Assembly (NCBI GenBank): GCA_946406115.1
Contig: OX291553.1
Location: 12,777,001-12,841,000, forward strand
Origin: Apoda limacodes
Lineage: Eukaryota > Arthropoda > Insecta > Lepidoptera > Limacodidae
Length of the DNA: 64,000 bases
Reading direction: 5' to 3'
Shown here: positions 46,375 through 57,653 of the stretch, in pieces
Position numbering within the stretch: the stretch's first letter is position 1
Layout: every line of letters begins with the position of its first letter
Made by a program: the position numbers and the translations under genes
Notes under the pieces: generated by a model
Told to the model about the DNA's origin: nothing
Database searches by the model: none
What the model saw: the letters and a program-made list of their open reading frames with translations, nothing else

Positions 46375-46688
46375 AAGATATTCTTTATTTCCATTACAAT
46401 ACAATACAAAACACATTTCAAAAATGTTACAAACCAATTATTTAGAACTAGCGACGAGCTATTTTTAGTACATTACAAATAGTTCCTAGAATATACGTGT
46501 GCGTTGTAGACAGCGCGCTTTTGTTCAAAGTGGCCGTTTCTAGCAGAAACGCTATCTACACCTGAAATGTATATTCCAGATACAATACATAACCTTATAA
46601 AAAAAGCGTAGGTATACCTAGTTCTAAATAATTGGTTTGTATCATTTTTGAAATGTGTTATGTACAAAAAGGAAATAAAGAATATCTT
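46375..46688. mobile_element. 314-bp foldback element with arms of about 75 bp
   Basis: Left arm 46375-46451 (aagatattctttatttcc ... aattatttagaactag) is the complement of right arm 46618-46688 (ctagttctaaataattgg ... aataaagaatatctt) with a few differences. There is a unique centre of about 165 bp and no coding capacity. Confidence 0.85.
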
Positions 46689-47117
46689 TTGGCAGCGCTA
46701 GTTAGGTAGTCACTGCGACCTAAAAGGCCCCATTCATGGCCCAGCGCTGCTTTTCGTATTGCTGGACGCCAGCTAAGAGATGGGCTTGCTGGATATAATT
46801 TTCACACATACCCTTTGCCAGTGTATGGCATTGATGTGCGGTTCGCCACTTCGCTTGTCAAACAAAACGTCTGTGTATGGTACGGCTGTACAGCAAACGT
46901 TCGATCAGCGTTGTTTTTGTAGTGGAAGGTCATGCCAAACAGGTGACGCAGGTATAAAATATACCTACCATCCCTATAGTAACATTTAAAAAAAAAAATA
47001 GATTAAAACTTTTTTTTTAATAATTATGAAATCGCTTGATCGGATCTAGGATTTAAGTTGAAAAAAATATAAAAGAAATTTTATAGTTTTTGGAAATGGG
47101 AGGTCGAAATGAAAAAA
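46689..47117. other. spacer
   Basis: Mixed-composition DNA without a recognisable gene. The frame 46780-46989 has no domain or splice support. Confidence 0.5.
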
Positions 47118-47505
47118 TCGGCCAAGTGCGAGTCAGACTTGCACACGAAGGGTTCCGTACCATTATCTATAAAAACGGCAAAAAAACTCACGTTTGTAGT
47201 ACGGGAGATTTGTTTTTTTTAATTTACTTATGTATTTTTAAATAAGCCTGGTGCCGTTATAAATATCGAGCAAAACGAACAAATAAAATACGTTTGTTGT
47301 ATGGAAGCCCCCTTAAAAATTTATTTTATTTTGTTTTGTAGTATTTGTTGTTATAGTTGCAACATAAATACATCTTTTGTGAAAATTTCAACTGTGTTAC
47401 TATCACGGTTCAAGAGATACAGCCTGGTGACAGACGGACGGACGGACAGCGAAGTCTTGGTAATAGGGTCCCGTTTTGTACCCTTGGGTACGGAACCCTA
47501 AAAAT
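47118..47505. mobile_element. GGGTTCCGTACC-family MITE, copy 2
   Basis: It starts cggccaagtgcgagtcag then gggttccgtacc, and ends cagacggacggacggacag then ggtacggaaccctaaaaa. The GGGTTCCGTACC ends are inverted. Confidence 0.75.
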
Positions 47506-47654
47506 GATGTTGGTCCATCCGCTAGGTACAAGTAGTACATATATGGCAAACAAGGATCACGAGCTGTATGAATGGGCCCTTTAAGCTTAGAGTCACAGTT
47601 GGCATTTAGAAAAGATTATTGGCATTTAGAATAATTTAATAGTTCAGTGTCTGT

Positions 47655-48135
47655 GAAAAAACCGGCCAAGTGCGAGTCTGGCTTGCCCACTAAGGGTTCC
47701 CTGTAAACTTATTATTTTATTTGTTGTTGTATGTTATTGAAAATATTTTTTATTATATGATGTAACTAAAAATTTACGGTTTTCGCAAATTTTCCTTTGT
47801 CTGTGCTATAAGACGTTGGTTCGTACCAAATTTCAAGATTCTGAGTTCACGGGAAATACCCTGTAGGTTTTGATTCTCTTGCGAGTTTCGAAAATTTGCG
47901 GGAATTTGCGGCATTAACGGCTGTATCTTTTGATTGCGTTGGCTTAGAAGTTTGTTTTTTTTCACAGCTCCAAAGGACAGTAGACCTGAGTATTTGATAT
48001 AAATTTTAGCTTGAAACCTCCACACGTTCCTGAGAAAAAGGGTCTTGACAGACGGACAGACAGACGGACAGACTGACAACAAAGTGATCCTATAAGGATT
48101 CCGTTTTTCCGTTCGAGGTACGGAACCCTTAAAAC
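47655..48135. mobile_element. GGGTTCCGTACC-family MITE, copy 3
   Basis: It starts accggccaagtgcgagtc then aagggttccctgtaaac, and ends caaagtgatcctataagg then gaggtacggaacccttaaaa. The minus-strand frame 47774-48082 (SVCPSVCPSV) is a by-product of the GACAGACGGACAGAC tract. Confidence 0.75.
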
Positions 48136-48699
48136 ATGAATTTTTAATTATTTACATTATTTAACTTAAAAACCCGACACCCTTTTGGACACCTTAGATA
48201 TTAATTACCTACCTACATGTTTTAATTTAGTAAATTACATTACTTATTAATACAGGTATTCGTAATACGGCTATAAAGTAATGATTATAAACCATCGGAG
48301 ATATGGTTCACCGCGCATGCTACGTATTAATTTAAATGGAAATTAGTTTCAAGAATTCAGCAGCTTTGAAGTGACGCAACAAAACCAGATTAGTATTGAC
48401 CTCAGGGTTGTTTAATTTTACAGTCTTTTACAAATACTAGCAGATATTCGCTTCGCTTCATTAGCGTAGATAGTTGGCAGCCTACAGTAAATAATAATTA
48501 CCGTGAGACCCTGAGACAAATGTTAATGTTACTGGCATTTGAAAAGCGTTAGATTTGAAAGGGACCAGGAAAACGTACAAAAATGACATTCTTTAACTAC
48601 CATGTACCTATTTATACCTATATATAATCATAATTGTTTACCAAAAATGCAAGCAGTAGGCTTTCTCTAAGGACTACAAGATGGGGTTCTTAGATTTTT

Positions 48700-48842
48700 G
48701 AAGTAAGGAGTTATTAGATTTTTGAAGGGTTGGCAATGCGTGAGTGACGCCTCAGGAGTTGCAAGCGCCCATAGGCTGCGGTGACCGCTTAACATCGGGC
48801 AGACCGTTAGCTTGTACGCCACCTTAGTAGTATAAGAAAAAC
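48700..48842 (+). mobile_element. LINE 3'-end copy, + orientation
   Basis: agatttttgaagggttggca ... ggctgcggtgaccgcttaac ... caccttagtagtataagaaaa matches the reverse complement of 42943-43060, the 3' end of the large LINE, with a short A-rich tail. Confidence 0.7.
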
Positions 48843-49580
48843 TTTTTTGATGTTGGTCCACAAACTTATCTACTTTATAAGTGACAATTGTATTTGTACG
48901 AGTTACCTTCTTTAACCTAAAACTAATTGTGAAAAGTCAATATATTTACAAAAGTGCAAACAGAGTTGTTATATTTAGTCTGGAAATCAACTCGTATGGA
49001 AAAGCGTCATGATTCGCAAATTTATGGGAAAAACATGAAAAACTAATCAGTCAACAGTGTGTAGCGAGTCGCAGACTAAGGGGATGGAATAGGTGATTAG
49101 CAGTGATTGTTTCCTTGGTCATTTATCAAAGCCTGACGCTCGCTGGGAACGCGCGATCTCTGTGTTTTTCTTCTATGATAGATATATCGTTGGAAAACAA
49201 CAAATGATTGAAGATTTGTAAAAAGTCAAAAACACTTAAAAAAGTGGCTTTTAACTTATAGATCAGACCAACTGGTCAGTGTCAACATTTCAGCGCCATA
49301 GGTAGGTATACTAAATGTATGACATAATATTTATAATTTTAGTGATATAAATATAAATAATAAACAATAAATTAAAATATTTTGCTTAATTAGCGTGGTC
49401 AGTTGTTGTTATGATTGTGTATTAACTTGACTAACACGCTAATTAAGCGAACTATTTCATTTACTTAACATAATATGTTTTTTATTATTTATATGTGGGT
49501 ATATAGCTCAAAATAAGGAAATACCATTAAAAATAATCTAATACATACCTACCTAACACAATATTACGTATATATTATTT
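48843..49580. other. spacer before the LTR element
   Basis: AT-rich DNA; no coding or repeat structure recognised. Confidence 0.5.
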
Positions 49581-49894
49581 TGTTCGATAAAGATAAGCGA
49601 TGACGCTTCGACTTTCACTTGGTACGAAATACCAATTTGTGGTATCGAGGCGTGTTTTTGGCTTTTGAAAACTTAGTAAAAAGTAGTGCTTGCAAAGGAA
49701 ATTCCGGCTGGTGCTCGTCGTGTTTGGAACGGGAGATAGCGTCGCGACGACAGTGTGACACTTTACCTTTTTTCTGTTAATTATACCTACTTCCTTAGCA
49801 ATAATATCCGTTAATTTTTTATAGGGTTAATTTCCCTCCCAAGAGCTAGGCCCCCTAACCGACGATAGAACAGATTGACTGTCACCCCTTACCA
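49581..49894 (+). repeat. 5' LTR (shorter copy)
   Basis: 314 bases from TGTTCG to about CCTTACCA. It aligns with the 3' LTR but lacks about 105 bases found there between ttggtacga and ccaatttgt. Confidence 0.7.
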
Positions 49895-51057
49895 TCGAGA
49901 CTGGCAGTCACATAAGGTAAGTCAAATCAGGACATATTTGGTAGCAGCAGCATATTTAGTATTCAGAAGATAGCAGATACACAGTTAGCCAGTGGACTTC
50001 CTTCTCGAACATGTTCACGAACCTAGTCGACGCCCGCTCCGATCTGACTCCAGCGCAAAAGTTGGCCTACCTCCGCGTGGCCTTATGCCGCATCTACCCT
50101 TGGATGATGCCAGCTGGAAAAGCGCTACAAAAATGTGCGGCAGTTGTCAGACGCGCACGTTTCCGCCATTCTGGGGCTACAATAGGTTCAGGATGTTAGG
50201 AACCTACGGATGGGGTTTCTTAACGTCCTGTTAGTTGCGTACAACGCGGTTAAGGGTTTGGGCCTTCTAGTGTAGGACTGGTCCTTTCTACTCCTCCATA
50301 TAGTCTTAGGTAAGTTGCCGCTAGACGTGAGGAGCCGGTTTGAGTGCTCCCACGGGGAAGACTCCGAAACCCTTTTCCCTAAATTTACATATTTGGTGGG
50401 TTTTTTGGAATCCCCTGCTGATCCTAGCTTCCATGTTCCAGGACTCATAGATCTGATCTTATGTGTTGATGTCCTGGACATGTTGACTTTGGGAGCAGGA
50501 AATTGCTTAAGCCTAGGACTGGTCGCGATACCGACTGACCTGGGACACATCATATTGGGCCCAGCACAACAACTACTATGGGCGTTTCTCGCTGAAGCAA
50601 TTTAGACCCATCAGACCCAAATAACCTGAACCTGACCCATTTTCTGATTGGTGGTCCACTAAACTCACTATCTGAGTATCTATGTAGCGAAACCGCCGTG
50701 AACAGGTTTACGCGTTTTGAATAATTGCAGTAGATGTCTTAATCGTTTTGGAAACAATTTTCACTGGAGTATCTCCAGCTTCTGTAACAGCGTGTCCGGT
50801 GGTCTGATAAAACGGAACCTCCTAAGGTCGGAGACCTTGTCTTAGTGAAGGAGGCGAATATGCCGCCCCTCCATTGGAGAAAGGGTTGTATTTTGCAATT
50901 GCTTCTAGGGCGAGATGGAGTTTCTCGAGTTCCTGAGGTATTGGTTGGCGACTCCATTCTGAAACGTGCTGTGGCGAACTTGCCCCATCTCCCTGTTATT
51001 TAGGATTCTCCTGTTTGAGGAGTCTCAGCCCGAATAGATCTAGCTGGGCCGGGGGAT

Positions 51058-51488
51058 TGTTCGGTAAAGATATGCGATGACGCGTCGACTTTCACTTGGT
51101 ACGACATTGGCCGTGTGCCGGTTTGCGAACGGTGTACAAATCAGTTTTAGAATAGTCGGGAACGACTTTACACGTGCCGGCGTACACATATATTCGCGTG
51201 ATCGGTTGGAATTACCAATTTGTAGTATTGACGCGTGTTTTTGGATTTTGGAAACTTAGTGAAACGTAGTGCATGCAAAGGACATTCCGCCTGGTGCTCG
51301 TCGTGTTTGGAACGTGAGATAGCTTCGCGACGCCCGGGTGACACTAAACCTTTTTTCTGTTAATCTATACCTACTCCCTTAGCAATAATATCCTCTCATT
51401 TTATAGAAGGTTAAATTCCCTCCAAAGAGCTAGGCCCCCTAACCGACTATAGAACTATAGACTATAGAATGACCGTCACCCCTTTTCA
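51058..51488 (+). repeat. 3' LTR (longer copy)
   Basis: 431 bases from TGTTCGG to about CCTTTTCA. Shared blocks with the 5' LTR include ctggtgctcgtcgtgtttgg and agagctaggccccctaacc. The extra block (about 51107-51212) is absent from the 5' LTR. Confidence 0.7.
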
Positions 51489-51735
51489 TTGGCAATGGGC
51501 AGGCTACATCGCTCGCCGAACCGATAACCGATGGAGAAGAAAGGTTCTCGAGTGGCGACCACGGATTGGAAGACGCAGCGTGGGTCGGCCTCCTACCAGG
51601 TTAACAGACGATCGATCTGGTCAGAGCAGCAGGAAGCGGATAGGCGCGGGCGGCTCAAGACCGGCCGTTGTGGAGACATAGGGGGAGGCCTACGTTCAGG
51701 AGTGAACGTCTTCCGGCTGAAACAAATCCACTAAT
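51489..51735 (+). pseudogene. C-terminal relic of another LINE
   Basis: The + frame reads WQWAGYIARRTDNRWRRKVL and EWRPRIGRRSVGRPPTR, the common end of an insect non-LTR endonuclease/RT ORF. It then shifts frame near the GGCGCGGGCGGC region. It directly abuts the 3' LTR. Confidence 0.7.
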
Positions 51736-53290
51736 GAAACTAGGTGAGTACGTGTTTTGTCATGCCCATCCGGTATAGGTAACTTCTGCTACCGACGAAT
51801 ATAGAAAATAGTTGGCGTAGGCAAAACATGACGTTATTGAGTGTCATATATAGTAGGTAGTTACTACTATGATATAAAATATTAATTTTTGCGTAATTAT
51901 GCAAAATAAAAGATATTAAAAACAGTATTTCACTCACTGACTAAGCTTTATTGCATCAACATCGCTTCTTACAGAGAAATCGCATGAATACATTAGGTTT
52001 TGGAATATTTCCCTAATGTCTTAGCTTCTCACGACCTTCTCACTGGCCTCATGTGCTCTCTGCTGACAAAGCTGTTTAAAAAGATTAAAAGTACTACCGT
52101 TCGCCATTGGCTTCGTCTACGTAATTTTTGAGAACTTCTCATATTCTATACTGCCATTGAATAAATAAAGAACTTTTAGCTGGCAGCTATATAGTACACG
52201 TATATAGTCGTATGTAATGATTACCTCCTTGTCGGCTTGGCGTTTTGCAAACGGTATTGTGTGATCATTACCATAGTTCATCCTTAAAGTTTTTAGGTAC
52301 AGGTAATAAATAGTACATTACTGACGAGGCCGCCAGAGTAAGCCTTTGCTGTATAAGTAAAGTTTGACGGCCGTACTGTAAGGCCTAAGTTTCAATAAAA
52401 AAAAAATCAGAATTGCTTAGTTAAACGAGAAAGGGCAAATTGGTCTAAAAAACCAAAGTCTGGAGTTAACAAAAAGTTTATTTGAAAGAGTAGTTTAATA
52501 ACATATTTTTTTTTGGTATTGGACCGTAAAAATCAATTAAAATATTAAAATATACGAGTACGGCTGTTTATGTTCAAAAAAAATATACACATTTTTTTTC
52601 AGATAATTGTTTAGATTCTAGTATTGTATTTGATCAGGTGTTTTTATGTAATAAATATCTATAATGAAACTCATGAGCTTGCTATGGCACAGTTTTTTAG
52701 CCTCTTTGATTGAAGATACCTATTTAGTGATGATTTATGTCGAGGCTCTTACTCGCGAGTTTGCCTTATTTCTTGTACATACCGTCACTCATTTAGCGAG
52801 CTGTTTTTGATTATTTTGGTAATGAATAATGAAATCTATTGTATTGGAGAATAAACGTATTAAATCAAAATGTAAAAAAAAAATCTACCATACTTTAAGT
52901 AGAATAGAGCTGTATATTTTATTGCCTGAAGGATAGATTTTTATGGTCCCATATTAAAAAGGGATACTATAAAACTGCGCTTCCAGATGCACTTTATATA
53001 AACCCTGAGGGCAGACCTCCAATTGCGTAGAATTTTGCCCGTTCTCCTTTTATTTTGATCCTGTGCTGTGATGACTCGTCGAATTACGTTCATTTGTTTA
53101 AGTGAAAGAAGCTGGTGCTAAAAAAGTTACATACAAATGTGTTTTGACATAGAAATTAATAATCTTATAAATGAAAATGTCTATGAAAATTTGTTTGTTG
53201 CACCTAGGCTTTATTTTACTCGCACTTTACAAAGTTACCAATATCTTAATTTTGATAGTAGTTCATATTTTTGTATAAACAAAAAAAAAA
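51736..53290. other. spacer
   Basis: AT-rich, no coding exon or clear repeat recognised. Confidence 0.5.
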
Positions 53291-53471
53291 CTAATAAGCT
53301 GTGAATAAAAATAAATAATAAATAAATAAAAAAATCCGACTGCAAGAACTAAAAAGAATTAAACAAGTGCATCTAAAACATACCAAGTATTTATCTATGA
53401 GCACTTGTTCACTTCTTTTTATTTCTTGCAGTCTGGTTTTTTTTAATTTATTTTTATTCACAGCTTTATAG
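53291..53471. mobile_element. 181-bp foldback element
   Basis: CTAATAAGCTGTGAATAAAA at the left matches the complement of the right end (ttttattcacagctttatag). The inner arms also match (gactgcaagaactaaaaag with cttctttttatttcttgcagtc; aacaagtgc with gcacttgtt). The loop is about 20 bp. Confidence 0.8.
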
Positions 53472-54399
53472 TGTTATTGTTTTTTTCCAATTTTTTTATA
53501 CTCGCTCTTGAAAATTTCCTGTAGATGTCATATATTTTCATACTCACCTTTTAAAGCCCTTTATTTTGATACCCAACTCAAGGGTCTTGAAAAAAAAAGG
53601 GACTTTGTAACTCTTAGGTGATCGCGTTTAGGTCCATCACAATTTCCCTTGTTGCGCGCGTAGGTATTGTGTACTGTTCCTCGCTCGCGCGCGGCAATGG
53701 AACTTGTAATGGACTCGAAACCCATTTCCATTGGAGTTAAAAAATCGTCCTAGCTGGTTAAGGCTTAGTGTATATTTGTAATTTACAATCAGACAGATGG
53801 ACTGACAGGCGGATGAATGACGGAATCACATCTAAACGACTAGATAGGTACTAATGGACTTTAAGTTATGCAACCCTAATAACTTAACTGTATTGCATAA
53901 ATCGTTCAGTATGGCTTGTTACTTGTTACAACTTATTTGCAACTTACATAACGTATTGAACAAAAACGTATAAGTATACCTACCTGTATACCGTTTCCTT
54001 CAAAGTCAGTAAGTACTATTAAGTTGAGGTCTTTACTCCTCCCTCAGGTGATTCGCTCGTTTGCTCTCATTTTTACTTCTCAGATGTGGCGAGAAATTGC
54101 TTTATAGCCCTCACAGGACTAAAACACAAGTTTTACCTGAACATTTTATGACTTTTGGTACCAAAAAGGGTCGTCGGTAAATTTGCTTATGACATGAGCT
54201 TCATGTATAGTAACTCTGTAATTTTAAAGTAAGTAAAGTGTATCTTCCTAAAAAGTCATATAATAAGTTAATAATAAAAAAATATATTATTATTAATTAA
54301 TAAATCTATTAAATTAAATAACATGTAATATTTTCCAATTAATATACTTAAACAAATATTTTTATTTTCATAGCAAAGAGACAGTCCAACGATTATCTT

Positions 54400-54474
54400 T
54401 GAGCAAGGACTTGATCCTGCAGTGCTTACAATCCGTGTGTGCTCTGCTAATTGAGCCATCGAGGGATAATTCTG
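54400..54474 (-). pseudogene. tRNA-like relic (tRNA-derived repeat)
   Basis: The minus strand reads TCGATGGCTCAATTAGCAGA near the left end and GGATCAAGTCC later, like tRNA A and B boxes. The ends do not pair into an acceptor stem and the anticodon arm is irregular. It is more likely a SINE head or dead tRNA than a gene. Confidence 0.4.
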
Positions 54475-56954
54475 GCTGGATTTTTCAATATAGGTATAAT
54501 ATGCAATTAACTAGTATAAAACTACATATATTGTACCTACTGTTTATAATATGAAATGCATAAATAATTTTTCAAAAGGTTAACTAGGTAAGTACTAAGT
54601 TCTTCGGCAGTTCCTAACGCTAGCAAAATACCTAACTTCGATTAGTATTTGTAAAATTTAAAAATCAATATAAATAAATGTTTAGATAGCAAAATGCAGT
54701 CAAAAGATTAAACTTGAGCCAGGACAGCCAGGTAAATTTTTTGACTGCATCTTTGCTATGAAAATATTTTCATTGATGATGTAGCCATAGATATAGCATT
54801 TATGATATATTTTCTTCGAAGACTCTAACCTTTAGGGAGTTTGAAACTACCGAAGAAAGATAATTTCTATGTAGATATGTTTATGTAGTATAATGTATTT
54901 CTTATTTCTTTGTAAAATTGATGTTCTGACTTTATAAGTCACTAGTTGTTGTTTAGAATTACTATAGGCCCCGTCACGAGAAGCTGTAAATTGTGTTAAT
55001 AAAGAACTTCTACTAAGTTACGTAGTGACAATTCAACAACAAATAATCCCAAACTCAATCAACTCAAAGTAGCATACGTGTAATACGGTTCTCACGAGCA
55101 ATTTCACTGGGCCAGGTAATATTTTAGCTATATAAAGCGCTATCGTCTAATGTTTTGTGATACTGGAACGCGTCTGACCCCTGGAACGTAAACATTTGGG
55201 CCGCTATTTTGAAGTAAGTTTGTTTTTTTTTATTTGATACCACAGATAACGAACCCCTATTGTGTTTATTAAGGTTAAGTTCGAATAGTGAACTAGAACC
55301 GTTGATAGAAAGCAAAAAAAGGATTTTTTTCTTCATCAATGACTAGAACGTATAAATTTAGAATACGAATAATATAATGTGCATTCGAAAATGCAAATCA
55401 TACTCCAAGTAAGATACACAGTGAGAGATCTTAGTAGGTCAGTTAATCTTAGCTCCTGTGTCTCCGGAGAGAGAGATAGAGAGAACAAAAAAATGTGCAT
55501 TTAGTCAAAGCTCGGTCGGCCGACGAGAAAAATCAGAGAACTAGACTACGTAGATAGGAAACGAATAATGTTAGTGTCTGGCCATTTATCAAAGTCGAAT
55601 GCTTCAACGTGCCAACGCCGCCGGCTTCAACGAAATGAATGGGACAATGTGACACAAAACCAATAAGTATTTTGCCGCAAATAGTATCTACTTTTATCAG
55701 TTGTTTATAAACTTTAAGGTTATCATTAGGGGTCATAAACGGGCTTTGGTTAGACGTAAGAACTAGTTTTTTTATATTAACAATTAGACTTTATTTTTAA
55801 TAATATACATAATTTATTTTATATAGATGTTACCGTTAATGTTTGTAAATTAGTTAGATTGCAGATTAACTTGTTAATTTGCACATTATCTGGCTGAGTC
55901 TGTTAAAGTGGAATTTTTTTTTCAATTCTTACATTAACTACATAATTTGCAGACTTCTCAGTTAATATGCAGAATAACGACCGAAAACAAGTTAAGTTAA
56001 TAAAACAGGTTCTTTACTTAAATAAAACATTCGAATTCTGACTGTAATTATTTATGTTATTTATTAAACAAAGTAATAAAGTAAGTTTTAATAAAATAAA
56101 GTAAGTAATTAAAACAGGAGTATAATATTAAAATTTAAATCGTATGTTATACTCCACTGAAATAACCAACAGATTTAGACAGCTACTTAAAAAAACATTA
56201 CTTCAATAAAACCAACGTAAAACGTACGTAAAGTTATAACCTTTAATTTAATTGCAATAGAATCAATTCTAATTATTTTCAATGATATCACATATTTCAC
56301 ATAAGAAAAAACATAATTTAAAGATTGATGACATTTTGACTAACACAAAAAATATTATTGCCATAAGCAAACTTAGTTACACATTTAGATTTACAGGCAC
56401 ATTTCCTGAAGCATCTTGAATCGTGAGGAAACCTGCATACATTAAAAAAAGAAAGAAAGGGTAGATAAACTGTAACAAAAGTGTTCCGCTCCCTGCCTTC
56501 CGCGATTTCATGGAGTAGCATCCGCTACTATGCAGATGAACTAGGTAGAGTACAGAAACCTGCTTCTTTTCACACTTTAATGGCTCGTACCTAGTAATTT
56601 GCAGAAAACCTAGTTAATGCGCATATTAACGTATTCCGTATTCTTATGGTAACATAGACATTACAGTTGCCCAATACGGTCAATAAAAAATCTAAAAAAC
56701 GGCCACTTTTAGCAGATTTATCCTAGAAAACAATACAAAATTCCGAAAAAAGCTTACAACCGATTTTATATTTCTGTAGAAGCACATTTTTTTAATTAAC
56801 TTTGAACAAAGAGAAAATCAAAACCATTAGCGGTGCTGTGGACGTAAGGAACCCACTCAATAATAAAAAAATAACTACAATAATATTAATTAAAAATATA
56901 TGTAATAATTAATTGAAATCAAATATCAACTAATAAAAATAGTTATAAACTACC
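54475..56954. other. spacer
   Basis: AT-rich DNA. One hairpin (54686-54759) is listed below. No gene supported; the frames at 55124-55339, 55533-55736 and 56318-56521 have no domain, splice or repeat support. Confidence 0.5.
54686..54759. repeat. 74-nt hairpin
   Basis: ATAGCAAAATGCAGTCAAAA pairs with TTTTGACTGCATCTTTGCTAT with one bulge. The loop is about 33 nt. Confidence 0.75.
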
Positions 56955-57285
56955 TACTTTTTGCCAGCGGCTTCCCCCGCCCTAAATTGGGTTATCGGCG
57001 TCGAATTCCTTATCAACCTACTAATGAAGTTTGCAATAGCGAGCTATATAGTTCGTTAAAGCTCGATTATATCTATTTCCGCGGCAACTTTTAAATTTTT
57101 CGGGATAAAATTGGACTATGTCCTATTGCAGGACCTAACCTATATATGTGTGCCAAGTTTCATCCCGATTCGTCCAGTGGTTGAAGCGTGATTGAGTTTC
57201 ATCCCGATCCGTTTTGTGGTTGAAGCGTGATTGAGTAGCAAACATCCATCCAGCCAAACTTTCAAATTTATAAGATTAGTATTAA
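56955..57285 (+). repeat. dispersed repeat, family A copy 4, with internal duplication
   Basis: Same block order as the other family A copies. The segment gtttcatcccgat.cgt...gtggttgaagcgtgattgag is present twice in tandem (57160-57196 and 57198-57234 approximately). Confidence 0.7.
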
Positions 57286-57478
57286 TATAAATATCCCCCG
57301 TGTCCAATCTCCTTCTTATAGTTTGTGTAGAATTGGTAGTTTTATTATTCTGTCCCGCTTTTTCGTTTTATCGCTTATTACTACTACTTGCTATAAAGCT
57401 CCATCGGGAAATAAAAACCGTGGCGGCTAACATACATTCAATAAATAAATAAATATATTGTATGAGTTTGAAGATTGC

Positions 57479-57653
57479 ATAAATTGTAATAGATTTCAAT
57501 AGGTTAAAATAATACCCAATGTTGCCAGATTTCTACATTAATTGTAATAGGTTTCAATAGGTTGAAATAATACCCAATGTTGCCAGATTTCTGCATTAAT
57601 TGTAATAGGTTTCAATCGGTTAAAATAATACCCAATATTTCCAGATTTCTGTT
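57479..57653 (+). repeat. three tandem 58-bp repeats
   Basis: The unit aattgtaataggtttcaat ... aataatacccaatgttgcc ... agatttct starts at 57482, 57540 and 57598 with few differences. Confidence 0.9.

Larger units (their letters stand above)
49581..51488 (+). mobile_element. BEL/Pao-like LTR retrotransposon, internally deleted
   Basis: Two direct repeats, both starting TGTTCGRTAAAGATA, bound about 1.16 kb of interior. A purine-rich tract (gggccggggga, 51047-51057 region) lies directly before the 3' LTR, as expected of a polypurine tract. The interior has a gag-like piece (LVDARSDLTPAQKLAYLR near 50015), a pol-like piece (VAIPTDLGHIILGPAQQLLW near 50520) and near 50840 a piece resembling the BEL/Pao integrase C-terminus (LVKEANMPPLHWRKG). 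Most of pol is missing and the frames are broken. The element is inert. LTR ends are estimated from where the two copies diverge. Confidence 0.75.

Noticed and set aside
47774..48082. 102-codon minus-strand frame beginning SVCPSVCPSV
   Set aside because: The Cys-Pro-Ser-Val pattern is just the translated GACAGACGGACAGAC tract of a MITE.
50011..50605. Host genes in the 50-kb region
   Set aside because: These frames lie between two LTRs and resemble gag/pol pieces of a BEL/Pao-type element.
54400..54474. Functional tRNA gene on the minus strand
   Set aside because: A and B box-like blocks exist but no acceptor stem forms and the anticodon arm is irregular; kept only as a relic.
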